From Ichthyophis bannanicus (taxonomy: Eukaryota > Chordata > Amphibia > Gymnophiona > Ichthyophiidae): 64,000 nt of DNA. Shown here piece by piece: positions 42,270 through 51,829 of this stretch (its first letter is position 1; the number at the start of each line of letters is the position of its first letter). The notes beneath the pieces were generated by a model. That model was not told where the DNA came from and searched no databases. It worked only from the letters and a program-made list of their open reading frames with translations. The position numbers and the translations under genes were made by a program. The stretch lies in NCBI GenBank assembly GCA_033557465.1, contig CM066043.1, positions 106,568,278 to 106,632,277 of the forward strand, read 5' to 3'.

Positions 42270-42509
42270 CGGGGGAAAAAAGGGCCCCTGCGAGGTCAAA
42301 GGACCGGGCTGCCAGGGAAAAACCGAAAACGAAAGCTGACTAAGTCAGAAAAACCGAAAAAAGTAAGAGGACTCGTGACCGGCGTCGCGAGTCCGGGCGG
42401 GAAAAAGATCGGCGTCGAACCGAAGGAAAAAAGGATAAAATAAAGAAGAAAATTGACTTTTTCGCAGGGACAAGACGGGGACGTCTGTAGGGCTCCGCGG
42501 AAAAAAGAA

Positions 42510-42672
42510 GACTGGCTAAGATGGCACCCTCGGGCGGGAAGACGACCGCGCATGCGCGCTGCAATTCCCAAAGGCTTTCTTTGAAAGCTGGGGAAAATTG
42601 CTCCGCGAGGGCTCCGTCGGCGCCGACGTCACCCATAAGTGAGGACTGACTTCCTGCTTGGTCCTGGAGAAC
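42510..42672. repeat. DIRS-2 right inverted terminal repeat
   Basis: The reverse complement matches 36916-37076 almost exactly, including the GTCGGCGCCGAC palindrome, GAGCAATTTTCCCCAGC, GCGCATGCGCG and GTGCCATCTTAGCCAGTC at the inner end. The outermost about 30 bases differ slightly (GGACCAAGCAGGAAGTC against GGAGCAGCAGGAATC). Confidence 0.9.
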
Positions 42673-42828
42673 AATCACTGCAGATGAACAGAACAAGCCA
42701 GGTCGACAACACAGGTGGCACTGAACTGACAATGAGTTGCACTATACACGCCTAGCGGCAGAAGTGCGTACTACACAAGCTCCGCCCACGGCAATGTTAT
42801 TCCTGGTTTTTTTGGGTACCCCCTCGTA

Positions 42829-43490
42829 TTGGACTATTGTAATAGTCTGTATGTGGGGTTGGCTGCTAAGACTACCCGCAGGTTGCAGGTTATCCAGAAT
42901 ATGGCTGCATAAGTTTTATTTGATGTTCCTCACCGGGAAAGTGCTCGACCAGCATTGTACTCCCTTAATTGGTTGTCGTAAAGGGAGCATATTCATTTTA
43001 AGCTGTTGACTATAGCTTTTAAGGTTTAACTAATTCTTTTTAGCCTTCACTTTTTTTGGAGCGGTTGGAGTTGTATGTTCCTATATGATCACTGCATTCC
43101 AAACTGGTAGGCTGTTAGTCCTCCCATCCATGAAACAAAGGAGAAGAGTTGGCCTTCGGAACCAGGCATTCTTAGTGGTTGTTATGAGTTTATGGAACAA
43201 CTTGCCTGAGGAGTTGTGGGCAGAGAGATCATTGCTGTCATTCCAACGAAAGCTGAAAACCTATTTACTAGTATCAGTTTTGAAGGGTGATGAGTTATGT
43301 AGTGTCTTTTTGTGGCTAGTAGTAGGAGGTTGGTTTCAATCAAGTTTATTTACTTATTTTTATTGCTTTTTATGTAGCTTTTATTGTATTTATTTTTATA
43401 TTTTTAACAAGTTTTATTGTTGTATATTATGATGTTTGTGATATAGGTAGGTGGTCTATAAATAGTTATTTATAAAAAAATAAATAATCC
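42829..43490 (+). pseudogene. L2-like LINE RT C-terminal region and 3' UTR, right part
   Basis: Continues the LINE of 35283 after the mariner: LDYCNSLYVG, RRLQVIQNMAA, then in other frames LLVLPSMKQRRRVGLRNQAF and LWNNLPEELWAERSLLSFQ. This is the usual end of L2-type LINEs. The 3' end has GTAGGTGGTCTATAAATAG and a short AAATAAATAA tail, similar to the SINE tails here. Confidence 0.72.
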
Positions 43491-43659
43491 CACCCCAGAC
43501 AGGCCTCTGCCATGTCTTCATATAATATTGACATTATCGTGACAGACAAGTGTAAATCCTAGACTTTCTGAAATGGCCGTATGTATATGGATATGATTTG
43601 CATGTGTAAATGATCATTTTCACATGTGAAAATCACAAGTAGGGCTTCTAAAATAACCC

Positions 43660-43805
43660 CCTTAGATTCTCTGCTATGGCCTGGTCCTCCCTGAATGCCC
43701 CCTTTACCTCTCAATCATCTAATGCTCCAACTGACTCTCTCACAGGCTTCTTGCTTTGAATGTAGCCGAAAAAGATTTTACTATGATATTTGCTTCTATA
43801 GCAAC
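43660..43805 (-). pseudogene. CR1 ORF2 linker fragment
   Basis: Very similar in sequence to 32930-33060 of CR1-d (TATGGCCTTGTCCCCTCTTA-type text and the AAAACCTGTGAAACAGTC-type block), so a CR1 inter-domain piece of about 145 bp. No 3' end present. Confidence 0.6.
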
Positions 43806-43811
43806 TTCTAT

Positions 43812-44045
43812 TGTGTGTAATCTGTTCCTGACTGCTTGGTCGGGAGCAACAAACAAAGGGATCCTTCCTCAGCCCTTGGTCTCCTTATCTCTGGTCTTCA
43901 GAAACAAATGAGAAGAAATGAAATGAAAACAAAACACATAGAATTATACCATAACAAAGTACTACTAAAGCTTAAGTGAAGAATTCACAGGCCTGCAAAC
44001 CTGAGCAGTCTCCTATATCCCCTCCCTAGCTTGGCCACAGCACTT
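43812..44045 (+). repeat. 234-bp direct repeat, copy 1
   Basis: Matches 44782-45014 along its whole length (TGTAATCTGTTC, AACAAACAAA, GGATCCTTCCTCAG, GAATTATACCATAACA, GAATTCACAGGC, CACAGCACTT). Function unknown. Confidence 0.75.
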
Positions 44046-44159
44046 ATGTTATCCTTTTAAAATCACAATGTAAGGGAAGCACACAAATGAATCATTATAC
44101 ACTTTCTCTTCTAATACAAACATCTTTTGTTTTTCTTGAGACTTTTCATGTGCCATTGA

Positions 44160-44422
44160 GGGAGGAGGGGCTCAGTGGTTGGGGCAGGTTACCTCAGACC
44201 AGAAGGTTGGGGGTTCAATTCCCGCATGGGGACAAGCAACCTCAGGCCAGAGCGACTGGAGTCTCTAGTCCCATGGCCACTCAACCCTCCATTGCCTCAG
44301 GTACACTTAGATTGTGAGCCCTTCAGGGACAAGGGAATAAAAGTACCTGTTTGTATACATGTAAACTGCACTGATTCTAAAGAGTGCAGTATAAGAAATA
44401 AATAAATAATAATAATAAATTG
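44160..44422 (+). mobile_element. tRNA-derived SINE
   Basis: A box-like GGCTCAGTGGTTGGGGCAGG, B box GGTTCAATTCC (44212-44222), and a tail with TAAACTGCACTGATTC, GTGCAGTATAAG and (AAATA)n. Same family as 4051-4330. Confidence 0.8.
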
Positions 44423-44781
44423 TTTCTCACCATGTAAGGATGATCCACTCAGAACTAGTATGCAGTCCCCCTAAATCGCTGACTGCCATTTCATATTTCA
44501 AATATCAAAGCTCCTCTGAAAAGGTCCCTCCTAAGGGAAATTGTAGTGCTTCATTACCACTAGTCATCGAATGCTACAGGGTTATAATAAACATCACTAT
44601 GTTTCACAAACATACAATAAGATGGACTTCCTCTCTTAAATGCTAAAGCTTGTGCCTTTTCTTGTCATCTATTCAACTCAGTTTTGTTCTGCTGTTGACT
44701 GAATAAATCATCCATCATACTCACATTTCTTCTGACTTGCTTCCAATTCAGAGAAAAAGGATCGGGGTCACAGCACAACTG
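44423..44781. other. No recognised feature
   Basis: Unique-looking sequence between the SINE and the second 234-bp repeat. No ORF above background. Confidence 0.5.
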
Positions 44782-45014
44782 TTGCATGTAATCTGTTCTT
44801 GACTGCCTGGTCGGAGGCAACAAACAAAAGGATCCTTCCTCAGAGCTTGATCTACTTATCTCTGGTCTTTAGAAACAAGTGAGAAGAAATGAAATGAAAG
44901 GAATCACACAGAATTATACCATAACAGAGTACTACTAAAGCGTTAATGAGGAATTCACAGGCTTGCAAATCTGAGCAGTGTCCTGTAACCCCTCCTTAGT
45001 TGGTCACAGCACTT
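44782..45014 (+). repeat. 234-bp direct repeat, copy 2
   Basis: Second copy of 43812-44045, about 970 bp downstream in the same orientation. Neither copy has clear TG...CA ends or a flanking duplication, so I do not call them LTRs. Confidence 0.75.
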
Positions 45015-45217
45015 TCTTTTATTAGGAAAAAACCTGCTACATTGTACAATTTCATCTTATCACTCTTCATCATGCTTTCGCTTCACCTTTTGTTTATCTA
45101 CATATTTCAGATCAAGCTAAACACTACGGGGGTTATTCCTTTGCTACGAATAGCAGGGATGGACAGCCCGATGGGTCATCATCCCCGTTATTTGTGCCTT
45201 CACCCGTTGCCAACTAA

Positions 45218-45795
45218 CTTCCCCGCTGGTTGTGCGGGGAAGGGGTGGCTCGGGGGCAGAGTCTGGGCAGTCGCCAGTCCTGGTCATACAGGGCCTATTC
45301 TAATGTTGACCCTGGACATCCAGGGCTGGCGATATGTGCGGGGAAGTTATTCAACCTCAGAGGTGGAATAACTTTGCTGGATGTATTTAAATTGTGTGCC
45401 TGGGGTGCAGATGGGGAAGGGGGGGGGGCCAGGGGACATTCCCCGCAGCCTGACCCTAGCCTTGGGAGGCCAGATCGGGGGTCAGACTGTGGGGAATAGG
45501 CAGTTTTTGCTGGCGGCCAGCATCGCGGCTTTTAAATGGAGCCACAGTGCCATGGCAACCGGACACCGTGGTGAAACAGCTCCATTTAAAAGCCCTGACT
45601 GAGTTAGCTGGGCTTTTCATGTACGTGCAGGCCAGACTGAATCACAGACTGGCCTGCACATACATGAAAAGCCAGGCTAACATTAGAATAGGCTTGACTG
45701 TTCGCAATTCTGATCCCAAGGGTCTGGACATGCCCCGTGGGATCAGAATCGCAATCCTCTCTGTGCATCCTGTTCAGACTGGATGCACAGAGGGG
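45218..45795. repeat. Serial-hairpin block (six inverted repeats)
   Basis: Six foldbacks in a row: CTTCCCCGC/GCGGGGAAG (45218-45242); CCCTGGA/TCCAGGG (45310-45325); GCTTTTAAATGGAGC and its perfect complement (45528-45542, 45579-45593); 30-nt arms with three mismatches (45606-45635, 45649-45678); GCAATTCTGATCCCA (45704-45718, 45738-45752); CCTCTCTGTGCATCC (45756-45770, 45781-45795). A longer-range pair, GCCTATTCTAATGTT at 45293-45307 and its complement at 45679-45693, encloses several of them. Confidence 0.8.
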
Positions 45796-46339
45796 ATCTA
45801 TGTGCAGGACAGAATCGGGCCCAAAATGTTTCAGGTCAAGCTGGACACAGACATATTGACCACTTCTAATCATGGAAAAATCCTGCAAGCAAAAACATTC
45901 TGTCTAGCTCTCACAAACATCTGCAAAATATGACCTTGGCTTGTATAAATCAGGATGTCAGCAAAATTCTCATTCTCTATATTTTTGAACCTTTCTCCAG
46001 TACCCCATTACCCCACTTTGAGTTCCTTTTTACAACTTCTTTTTGCTTGGCCTTTCAATGCTTTGCATCGAACTTGCCAGTGCTTATGTTGTTTCCTATT
46101 TTATTCATTTGAATCCATTGTATATATTGGATTTAATAGCCCCTTTCATCACACTTTAGCCATGCTGGCAGTTGTTTGGCCTTCCTTCCTTCAATTTGTT
46201 TTAATCTGTGGAACATATCTGGTCTGGGCTTCCAAGATGATGTTTTTAAAAAACATCCATGTGTGATATAAACGCTTTAACCTTTGTAGCTGCTCCTTTT
46301 ATTTTTTTTAATTACCTTTTATCATTTTATCAGTCTCCA
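45796..46339. other. No recognised feature
   Basis: AT-rich, with no ORF, box motif or element end that I can support. Confidence 0.5.
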
Positions 46340-46582
46340 TTTGAAAGTTAAATGCTCTCACAGTAGATTTCCTAATGTCTTTCTTCCAGTTGTTAAGTAA
46401 AATTTGATCATGTTATGATCACTATTGCCAAGTGGCACCCCATCTCTGTTACCACTCACACCAAAGCCAGTGTTCCACTAAAGGCACAGTCTAAAATAGC
46501 TTCCCCTCTTATTGGTTCCTGATCAAGCTGCTACCAAAACAGACTGGGCTTTTATTTGCTATACATCAGTTACCCAAACCGA
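46340..46582 (-). pseudogene. CR1/L3-type endonuclease fragment
   Basis: The - strand has MIKFYLTTGRKTLGNLL preceded by text like VVTEMGCHLAIV, similar to the SDHDMIKF...RK stretch at the end of CR1-type endonucleases. Many stops. The copy seems split by the LTR-like insert at 46583. Confidence 0.5.
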
Positions 46583-47206
46583 TGTTATGAAATTTGGTTT
46601 CATCTCCCTGGATCTTGCTTCTTAGTACAAGTGCTTAGGAACAACCAGTCACCACCAGAGTGATATACAAAGTTGCTCACTTTATTAAGGAAGTTACAGG
46701 CATTATATACATTTGCTCATACGTAATCTGCATCATCATTACATCAGTCCTTTGTATACATAGATTATCGCAAGCTGTCTTAGAATATCTATATTGCTGA
46801 TTCTGCAGCTATGAGAAACCAGTTCAGCTTGGTGGTCGCCTCAAGGGGCTAGATGTTCAAGCTCTGTATAGAGTCTTCCTTCCACACCTGGTTCCACTGT
46901 GCAGCCTATGTGCAGTCCAGGGATCATTATAGACTTACGAGATTATAATCTTGCTGACAGTACAAATGTCAGGAGCCAGATAACAGAAAGTTACAACTGA
47001 CATTCTGGTGCCTTATGTTGAGTTGCATTTCTCTTTTAGGCAGCGGCATTCAGGCATTAACAAACTCTGGTAATGTTTCTCTTCTCACAAGAAGGTCTGT
47101 TTATACATTAGTTACTCATTACACAATTCTCAACAAGCACTGCTTCAAAGCTTATACTGAAACAGGTTGCAAGTAATATCTGTTTCCATCTAATATATAT
47201 ATAACA
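46583..47206 (-). mobile_element. Solo-LTR-like insertion
   Basis: Read on the - strand it starts TGTTATATATATATTAG and ends AAATTTCATAACA: TG...CA ends with a short TGTTAT/ATAACA inverted repeat. An AATAAAG polyadenylation-like signal (TCCTTAATAAAGTGAGC) lies near its 3' end. I see no target duplication, so confidence is moderate. Confidence 0.5.
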
Positions 47207-47990
47207 AGCTGCTCCATGAAGCAATCATCTGGAAACTTTCATCTGGAAACTATCCCTCTCCAGTCAATATTGCAGTACTTAAAATCACTCTTTATTATTG
47301 TGTTGCCAAATTTATTAGCTTCCTTAATTGCTGTTAGCATTTATCATCTGCCTATTCATTCTGTCCAGGCAAATGGTAGTACACCCCCACTACTATTCTC
47401 TTCCCTTTCTCACATGGAATTTCTATCTATAAGGATTCTACAATGTATTTTGTTTCCTGAAGATACTTTATTCTGTTTAACTCAATGCCCTCTTTAACAT
47501 ATAGCACCACACCACCATCAATTTGATACACCATGTCATGGTAATATAATATGTACTCTGGCATCACAGTGTCCCATTGGTTATCCTTTCTCCACCAGGT
47601 CTATGAGATGCATATTATATCTGCATCTTCATTCAGTGCTATACATCCTGACTCTCCCTACTTATTTTTTAGACTTCCAGCATTTGTATATAGACATTTC
47701 AAAGTATGTTTTATGTTTGTATTTACAACCTGCTTACTAGTTGACAGGGGATATTTGGAATCAGTTCTTTACTTAAAGGTACCTGTGCTAATTATGCCTT
47801 TATTACAACCTCTCTTTTGGGATGTTCTAACCTCCCTATTTTGTTAATATTCTTTAAAGATACTGAATTCCAAACCATATGCTGCTTAGCAACTGTCGGC
47901 TTTCCCCTATCATCTAGTTTAAAAGCTGCTCCATCCAGGATCACATTAACATTATATTGGGCCCTAGGCAACATACCCTGTCACAGACCC
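47207..47990 (-). pseudogene. CR1/L3-type endonuclease fragment, upstream part
   Basis: The - strand includes PCEKGKRIVVGVYYHLPGQ, matching the loop before the SDH motif in CR1-type endonucleases, with stops around it. Together with 46340-46582 it may be one old copy. Confidence 0.5.
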
Positions 47991-48224
47991 CCATGTAGTT
48001 ATTTTATTACCTCCCTTATAGTCCCATCCACTCTTTCCTTGCCCTGTCCCCCCCCCCCCCTCCCTTGGGATCTATGGCCTTCCCACAGGTTGCCACACTT
48101 CAGCTCTCCAGAAGTAACATAGGGAAAACTGTAGGGTCTACTTCTAGATGTGGCAGCAGCAGGCTGTGATTGAGCCATGAGACTGTGGCACAGTGGTTAC
48201 AGCAATGGGCTGAGAACCAGGGAA

Positions 48225-48510
48225 GCTGCACATAATCAAACTTTGGAATTTGTTGACGGTGGATGCAGTAAAAGCTGTTAGTGTAGCTGGATTTAAAAAA
48301 CAGTTTGGACAAGTTCCAGGAGGAAAAGTCCATAAACCATTATTAAAGTAGACTGGGGAAATCGCCTACTTACCCCTGGGACAAGCAGCATGGAATCTGT
48401 CTACTTTGTGGGAACCTGATGGGTACTTGTGACCTGGATATTGGCCACTTTTGGAAACAGGATAGTGGGCTTGATAGACCTTTGATCTGACCCAGTATGG
48501 CACTTATGTT
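48225..48510 (+). pseudogene. CR1 3' end
   Basis: Includes [23 protein letters not shown] coding remnant (48250-48310), then the conserved 3' UTR: GGTACTTGTGACCTGGAT, GGCCACTTTTGGAAACAGGA and TGACCCAGTATGGCACTTAT, ending near GTTCCTATT. A tRNA-SINE-like scrap (GTGGCACAGTGGTTACAG) is just upstream at about 48185. Confidence 0.7.
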
Positions 48511-49299
48511 CCTATTTTTACTCTCCACTGCCTTTGGTTCAAACCAGAGATAGCAAGGGTGGACTGCCCCAGAGACTGAGATTAATGGGCAGTGTGTCTA
48601 AGGTATAAATTTTGAAAATTTTAAAATTTCAAAAAGGCTTCAAAAATGAAAGCAGGAATAAAAAAAAATATTTAGCATTCTTTGGTGCCTCTCAAAGGAC
48701 CTAGACAGAGTGGAGGCAGTATTTTCAAAGGAATTTACTCCGGTAACTAAATAGTTAACTGGGTAAATTCCAAAAACTGACACTTCCCCCCATTTACTAT
48801 ATACACATATAGACAGGTAAATTTGTACTGATGAACTTCTCCATTCCAGCCTAGATTTCCAAAGGGAGACTCTATTTATACGATACTGTCCTCATCAGGG
48901 CAAGACACAGAAATGCACACGCGTGCACTCACTCTCTGACACACGCATATGCACTTTCCCGCTTCAAACACACATATAACAAGTGACATTCTAAATAACA
49001 GCAGATAAAAATCAGCATGGTCCATCCAGTCTACCCAGGAAGCAGGGCCAACCCAATCACTAGGCAAACTAGACAGTCACCTAGGGCAGCTGCTTCTGAG
49101 GCATTCAAAGCTAAACAATAGATTCTGACAGCCGGGGGGCACATAAGGCTTAAGATTTGCCTAGGGTGCCAACATCTTGAATGAACTTTGGGGTCGGCCC
49201 TGCCAGTAAGGTGCTTTTACTGTGGGTTGTAACTGCCACTTTGTGCAGGTCCCCCCCCCCCCCCCCCCCCGTCTCTGTGCCTGTTTTGAAGTGTAAAAG
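48511..49299. other. No gene; one foldback and a C20 tract
   Basis: Bases 48730-48749 and 48752-48771 form an imperfect inverted repeat (GGAATTTAC...GTAAATTCC, 17 of 20). A run of 20 C occupies 49251-49270. No ORF. Confidence 0.5.
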
Positions 49300-49510
49300 T
49301 CATTTAGGTTTTGCTTGGAATGGGAATATTCCTCTGTCTATATATGATCCTGTGTTTATCCCATGCCTTTTTGAATTCAGTCACTGTGTGTGTCCCTACC
49401 ACGTCCACCGGGAAGGCATTGCAGGCACCCACCACACTTTCTATGAAAAAGTACTTCCTGATGTTGCTTGTTGCTTCATTTCATCTAGTTTTATAACTTA
49501 CACATCTTGT
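49300..49510 (-). pseudogene. CR1-type LINE 3' part
   Basis: The - strand reads QEVLFHRKCGG, GGRGRDTHSD-like and then a GMG*TQDHI text, the C-terminal pattern of the same CR1 subgroup as 2259-2643 and 63545-63810. Stops throughout. Confidence 0.6.
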
Positions 49511-50366
49511 AAAAAAGGTTTGTTCATCCACTATGCACACATGCATTCTCCTGTCTATCAGAAAAACAAGCACATGCACATAGAATGGAAAAATCACAAG
49601 TGTTGGGTTATATGCTATGGTCATCTTAAGAAAAACGACTGTAAAAAAATCTAATATTATCACTATATTTGTTGTTAGGCAGGGAAGACTCAGCTCACTC
49701 AGGCAGGACGGAAGAAGAGAGAATTCCAAATAAATGTTTTAAACTCTGAAAATATCTAAAACCTTTAGCTATTCTTCTGGCTTTTGGACATAAATGCAAA
49801 AACCTGTAGAGTGTTGAAAACAGCTAGACATCTGGAAATCCTAACCTACTGTGTCCTGAGCACATATGACAAGATCTCTTTAAATATTTGGGCTCTAGGC
49901 ATATGGATAAATGGGAACCCATAAGTGACGGAAAGGGGTGAGCCACATGGGCCCTGGCCCCACCAAAGCTTTGCTGCTGTGATCGGTGTTTCCCCTACTT
50001 CAGCCCATGGGAATTCGATCTCCCGCGGGCAGAAGTAGGGGAAGGCCGACGACTACAACCAGGCAGGCAGCAGCCTGCCTGCAGGGATTCTATCCCCCCA
50101 CGGGCAGATGACTGCTGCGATCGCGGCCAGATCCCTCCTGTCTAGCTGCAGGAGATAAGATCCCCATGGGCAGACAGAAGGGAAAGACCGGTGATCGAGC
50201 CACATGGAGTTTGGCTGGACTAGGGATGGAGCTTGGGTCCCTCCCCCTAAGGAAAATGGTGTTCTGACCCCCCTGGGGGAACCTATCCTTTTGGAAAAGG
50301 CTTTCTTTCCCCAAATTGTTGCCAGGCTCCTGATAAACCTAAAGTCCTCTTCCCACCCCCATCATC
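49511..50366. other. Mostly unrecognised sequence
   Basis: 49583-49663 resembles 27969-28055 (GAATGGAAAAATC and on), a short repeat of unknown type. The rest (49680-50366) shows no supported feature. Confidence 0.5.
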
Positions 50367-51060
50367 TCATCCACACATTGAGACTTTGGAGCTCTGGGGT
50401 CCTGTGTGTGGAATGTGGAGTATTTCTGACATGTGGAATGTGTGAGTATTTCTGGATTTCAACTTTCTATCTAAAATCCTAAATTTGGTTTCCAGAACCT
50501 CCCTCCTGCACCTTCCTATGTCATAGATGCCCTTATGTACCAAGACAGCTGGCTCCTCACAGCACAGTATAAAACCCTGTCTAGATGAAGCTTGAGGACC
50601 GCCACGTTTGCACCAGGCAGACAAGTTATCAAGTTTCCTCACATCTGTATTTCTAAAAAACAATTCACCAACAGCATTCCTAAACGTCCCTCCTGGGCAC
50701 ATGCCCCTGAAGACAGATCCTCAGTGCAAGAGGATGCATCATCACCTGGAGGGCAGGACTTAGCTACTGAATCACTTCCTGCTGCATCAGTGTGATGCTC
50801 TACTTCCAGATGACTTTTCCTCTTCAAGACAGCACAGGGGCTGCCAGCATAGAAATCCAGTCTCCATTCTATGTCCCTGAAAGTCTCCTCTATATACCTC
50901 TCTGTCCTCTTGGTTCCTCCAGATCTGCCCCTGTAGCATCCAGAGATCAGATTCACTGTCTGTGAGCTGGGAGCTCTTTGCACTGAGTGTACACATATTA
51001 GCTCTCATCAACTGGTAGATGTCTTGAAGGACTACCAAAAGGAACTGCTACTGCTGGAAA
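50367..51060 (-). pseudogene. CR1 ORF1 remnant with GDSL-like region
   Basis: Reads AVLVHKGIYDIGRCRREVLE, where HKGIYD matches the HVGTND block of CR1 ORF1 with decay, followed by TKFRILDRKLKSRNT and MSEILHIP. Upstream are ERYIEETFRDIEW and a 5' part with SQLTDSESDLWMLQGQIW, a coiled N-terminus. Frames shift; dead. Confidence 0.7.
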
Positions 51061-51565
51061 GAAATATGCACTTGTAAGTATTTCTTTACTTCTGGGAAAT
51101 TCTTTAAATCTTGGGGAAAAGGGAGTTCTTTGGGTTAAAGTTGAGAAATCTATGTATTAGAATCCAGTGTATTTGCTAACTCCCTCAAGGCTCGGTAGCC
51201 TCTGAGAGCTTTTAGCTTAAATCTAAACCTCAGTTAGTAGCCCTGGAGAGCTTTTATCCTAAATTTAGATCTCAGTCAGTAGCCCCAGAGAACTTTTAAT
51301 TTAAATCAAATTAGAGTACAGCTTAGCATAGAAAGAGGAATCGGGTAAAGAAATAAATTGTTTCTAGAGACCTTTATTAAAAGGCCTTCCAGTTAGGGGG
51401 AAAAAGACCTGTGAAACTGTTTTAAATAGGAGTTAAAGCCAAGTGACAGCTCAAAGAGGCAATTTGAAAGGCTCTCTCTTTCAAAACAATGGCTGTGTGA
51501 AATTGTTAAGAGATTACCTTAGAAACATAGGTCAGGGCACTTTGTAGCAATCCAGCTTTTATTAT
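51061..51565. other. Probable CR1 5' region with a 42-bp tandem repeat
   Basis: Three copies of a 42-bp unit (GTAGCCCTGGAGAGCTTTTA...) begin at 51195, 51237 and 51279. No ORF. It lies directly upstream of the CR1 ORF1 remnant on the - strand, so it may be CR1 5' UTR. Confidence 0.45.
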
Positions 51566-51677
51566 GGGGTATGTTTACTAAACAGCAGTAGTGGCTTCCG
51601 TGTGATATCTGAATTCAATGGGGCTATGGCTCCGATATCGCACGGAAGCCGCTACTGCTGTTTAGTAAATATACCCC
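51566..51677. mobile_element. 112-bp foldback MITE
   Basis: Arms of 44 nt (51566-51609 and 51634-51677) match with three differences: GGGGTATGTTTACTAAACAG on the left, CTGTTTAGTAAATATACCCC on the right. The loop is 24 nt. No coding capacity. Target duplication uncertain (TAT or TA). Confidence 0.8.
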
Positions 51678-51829
51678 TATATGTTCTTTCCCTCCCATCC
51701 ACCCCAACTCCTACACACCCCAGGCATAATCTTAGCTTTATAGGCTCTTAAACCTATTAAAGGGGAAGAGGTGGTCAAATTCAGTTCAGATTCAGCTCAC
51801 CAGGAATAGAATGATTAATCTTGAGGTGA

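Larger units (their letters stand above)
36890..42672 (-). mobile_element. DIRS retrotransposon (DIRS-2), best-preserved copy
   Basis: On the - strand: right terminal repeat (42672-42510), gag-like ORF (42269-40347, one stop), RT-RNase H-methyltransferase-like ORF (40768-38279, open), tyrosine recombinase (frame open 40271-37398), internal complementary region, left terminal repeat (37076-36916). Total about 5.8 kb. It is GC-richer than DIRS-1 and its terminal repeat differs in the central palindrome. It sits in the 5' UTR of a mariner and is the youngest insertion of that nest. Confidence 0.94.
35724..42826 (-). mobile_element. mariner DNA transposon, split by DIRS-2
   Basis: Ends CGAGGGGGTACCCCAAAAAA (left) and, inward from the right, CGAGGGGGTACCCAAAAAAA. 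The TA target is at 35722-35723 and 42827-42828. The transposase gene is on the - strand (36852-35783). DIRS-2 inserted in its 5' UTR, about 40 bp upstream of the start codon. Without DIRS-2 the element is about 1.3 kb, the usual mariner size. Confidence 0.93.

Noticed and set aside
43812..45014. LTR retrotransposon with 234-bp LTRs
   Set aside because: No TG...CA ends, no target duplication and no coding sequence between the copies.
46583..47206. Confident solo LTR call
   Set aside because: The ends fit TG...CA but flanking bases (ACCGA and AGCTG) do not match, so I kept it only as LTR-like.
49181..49654. 157-codon + strand ORF across the C20 tract
   Set aside because: It covers a homopolymer and the antisense of a CR1 remnant, with no domain.
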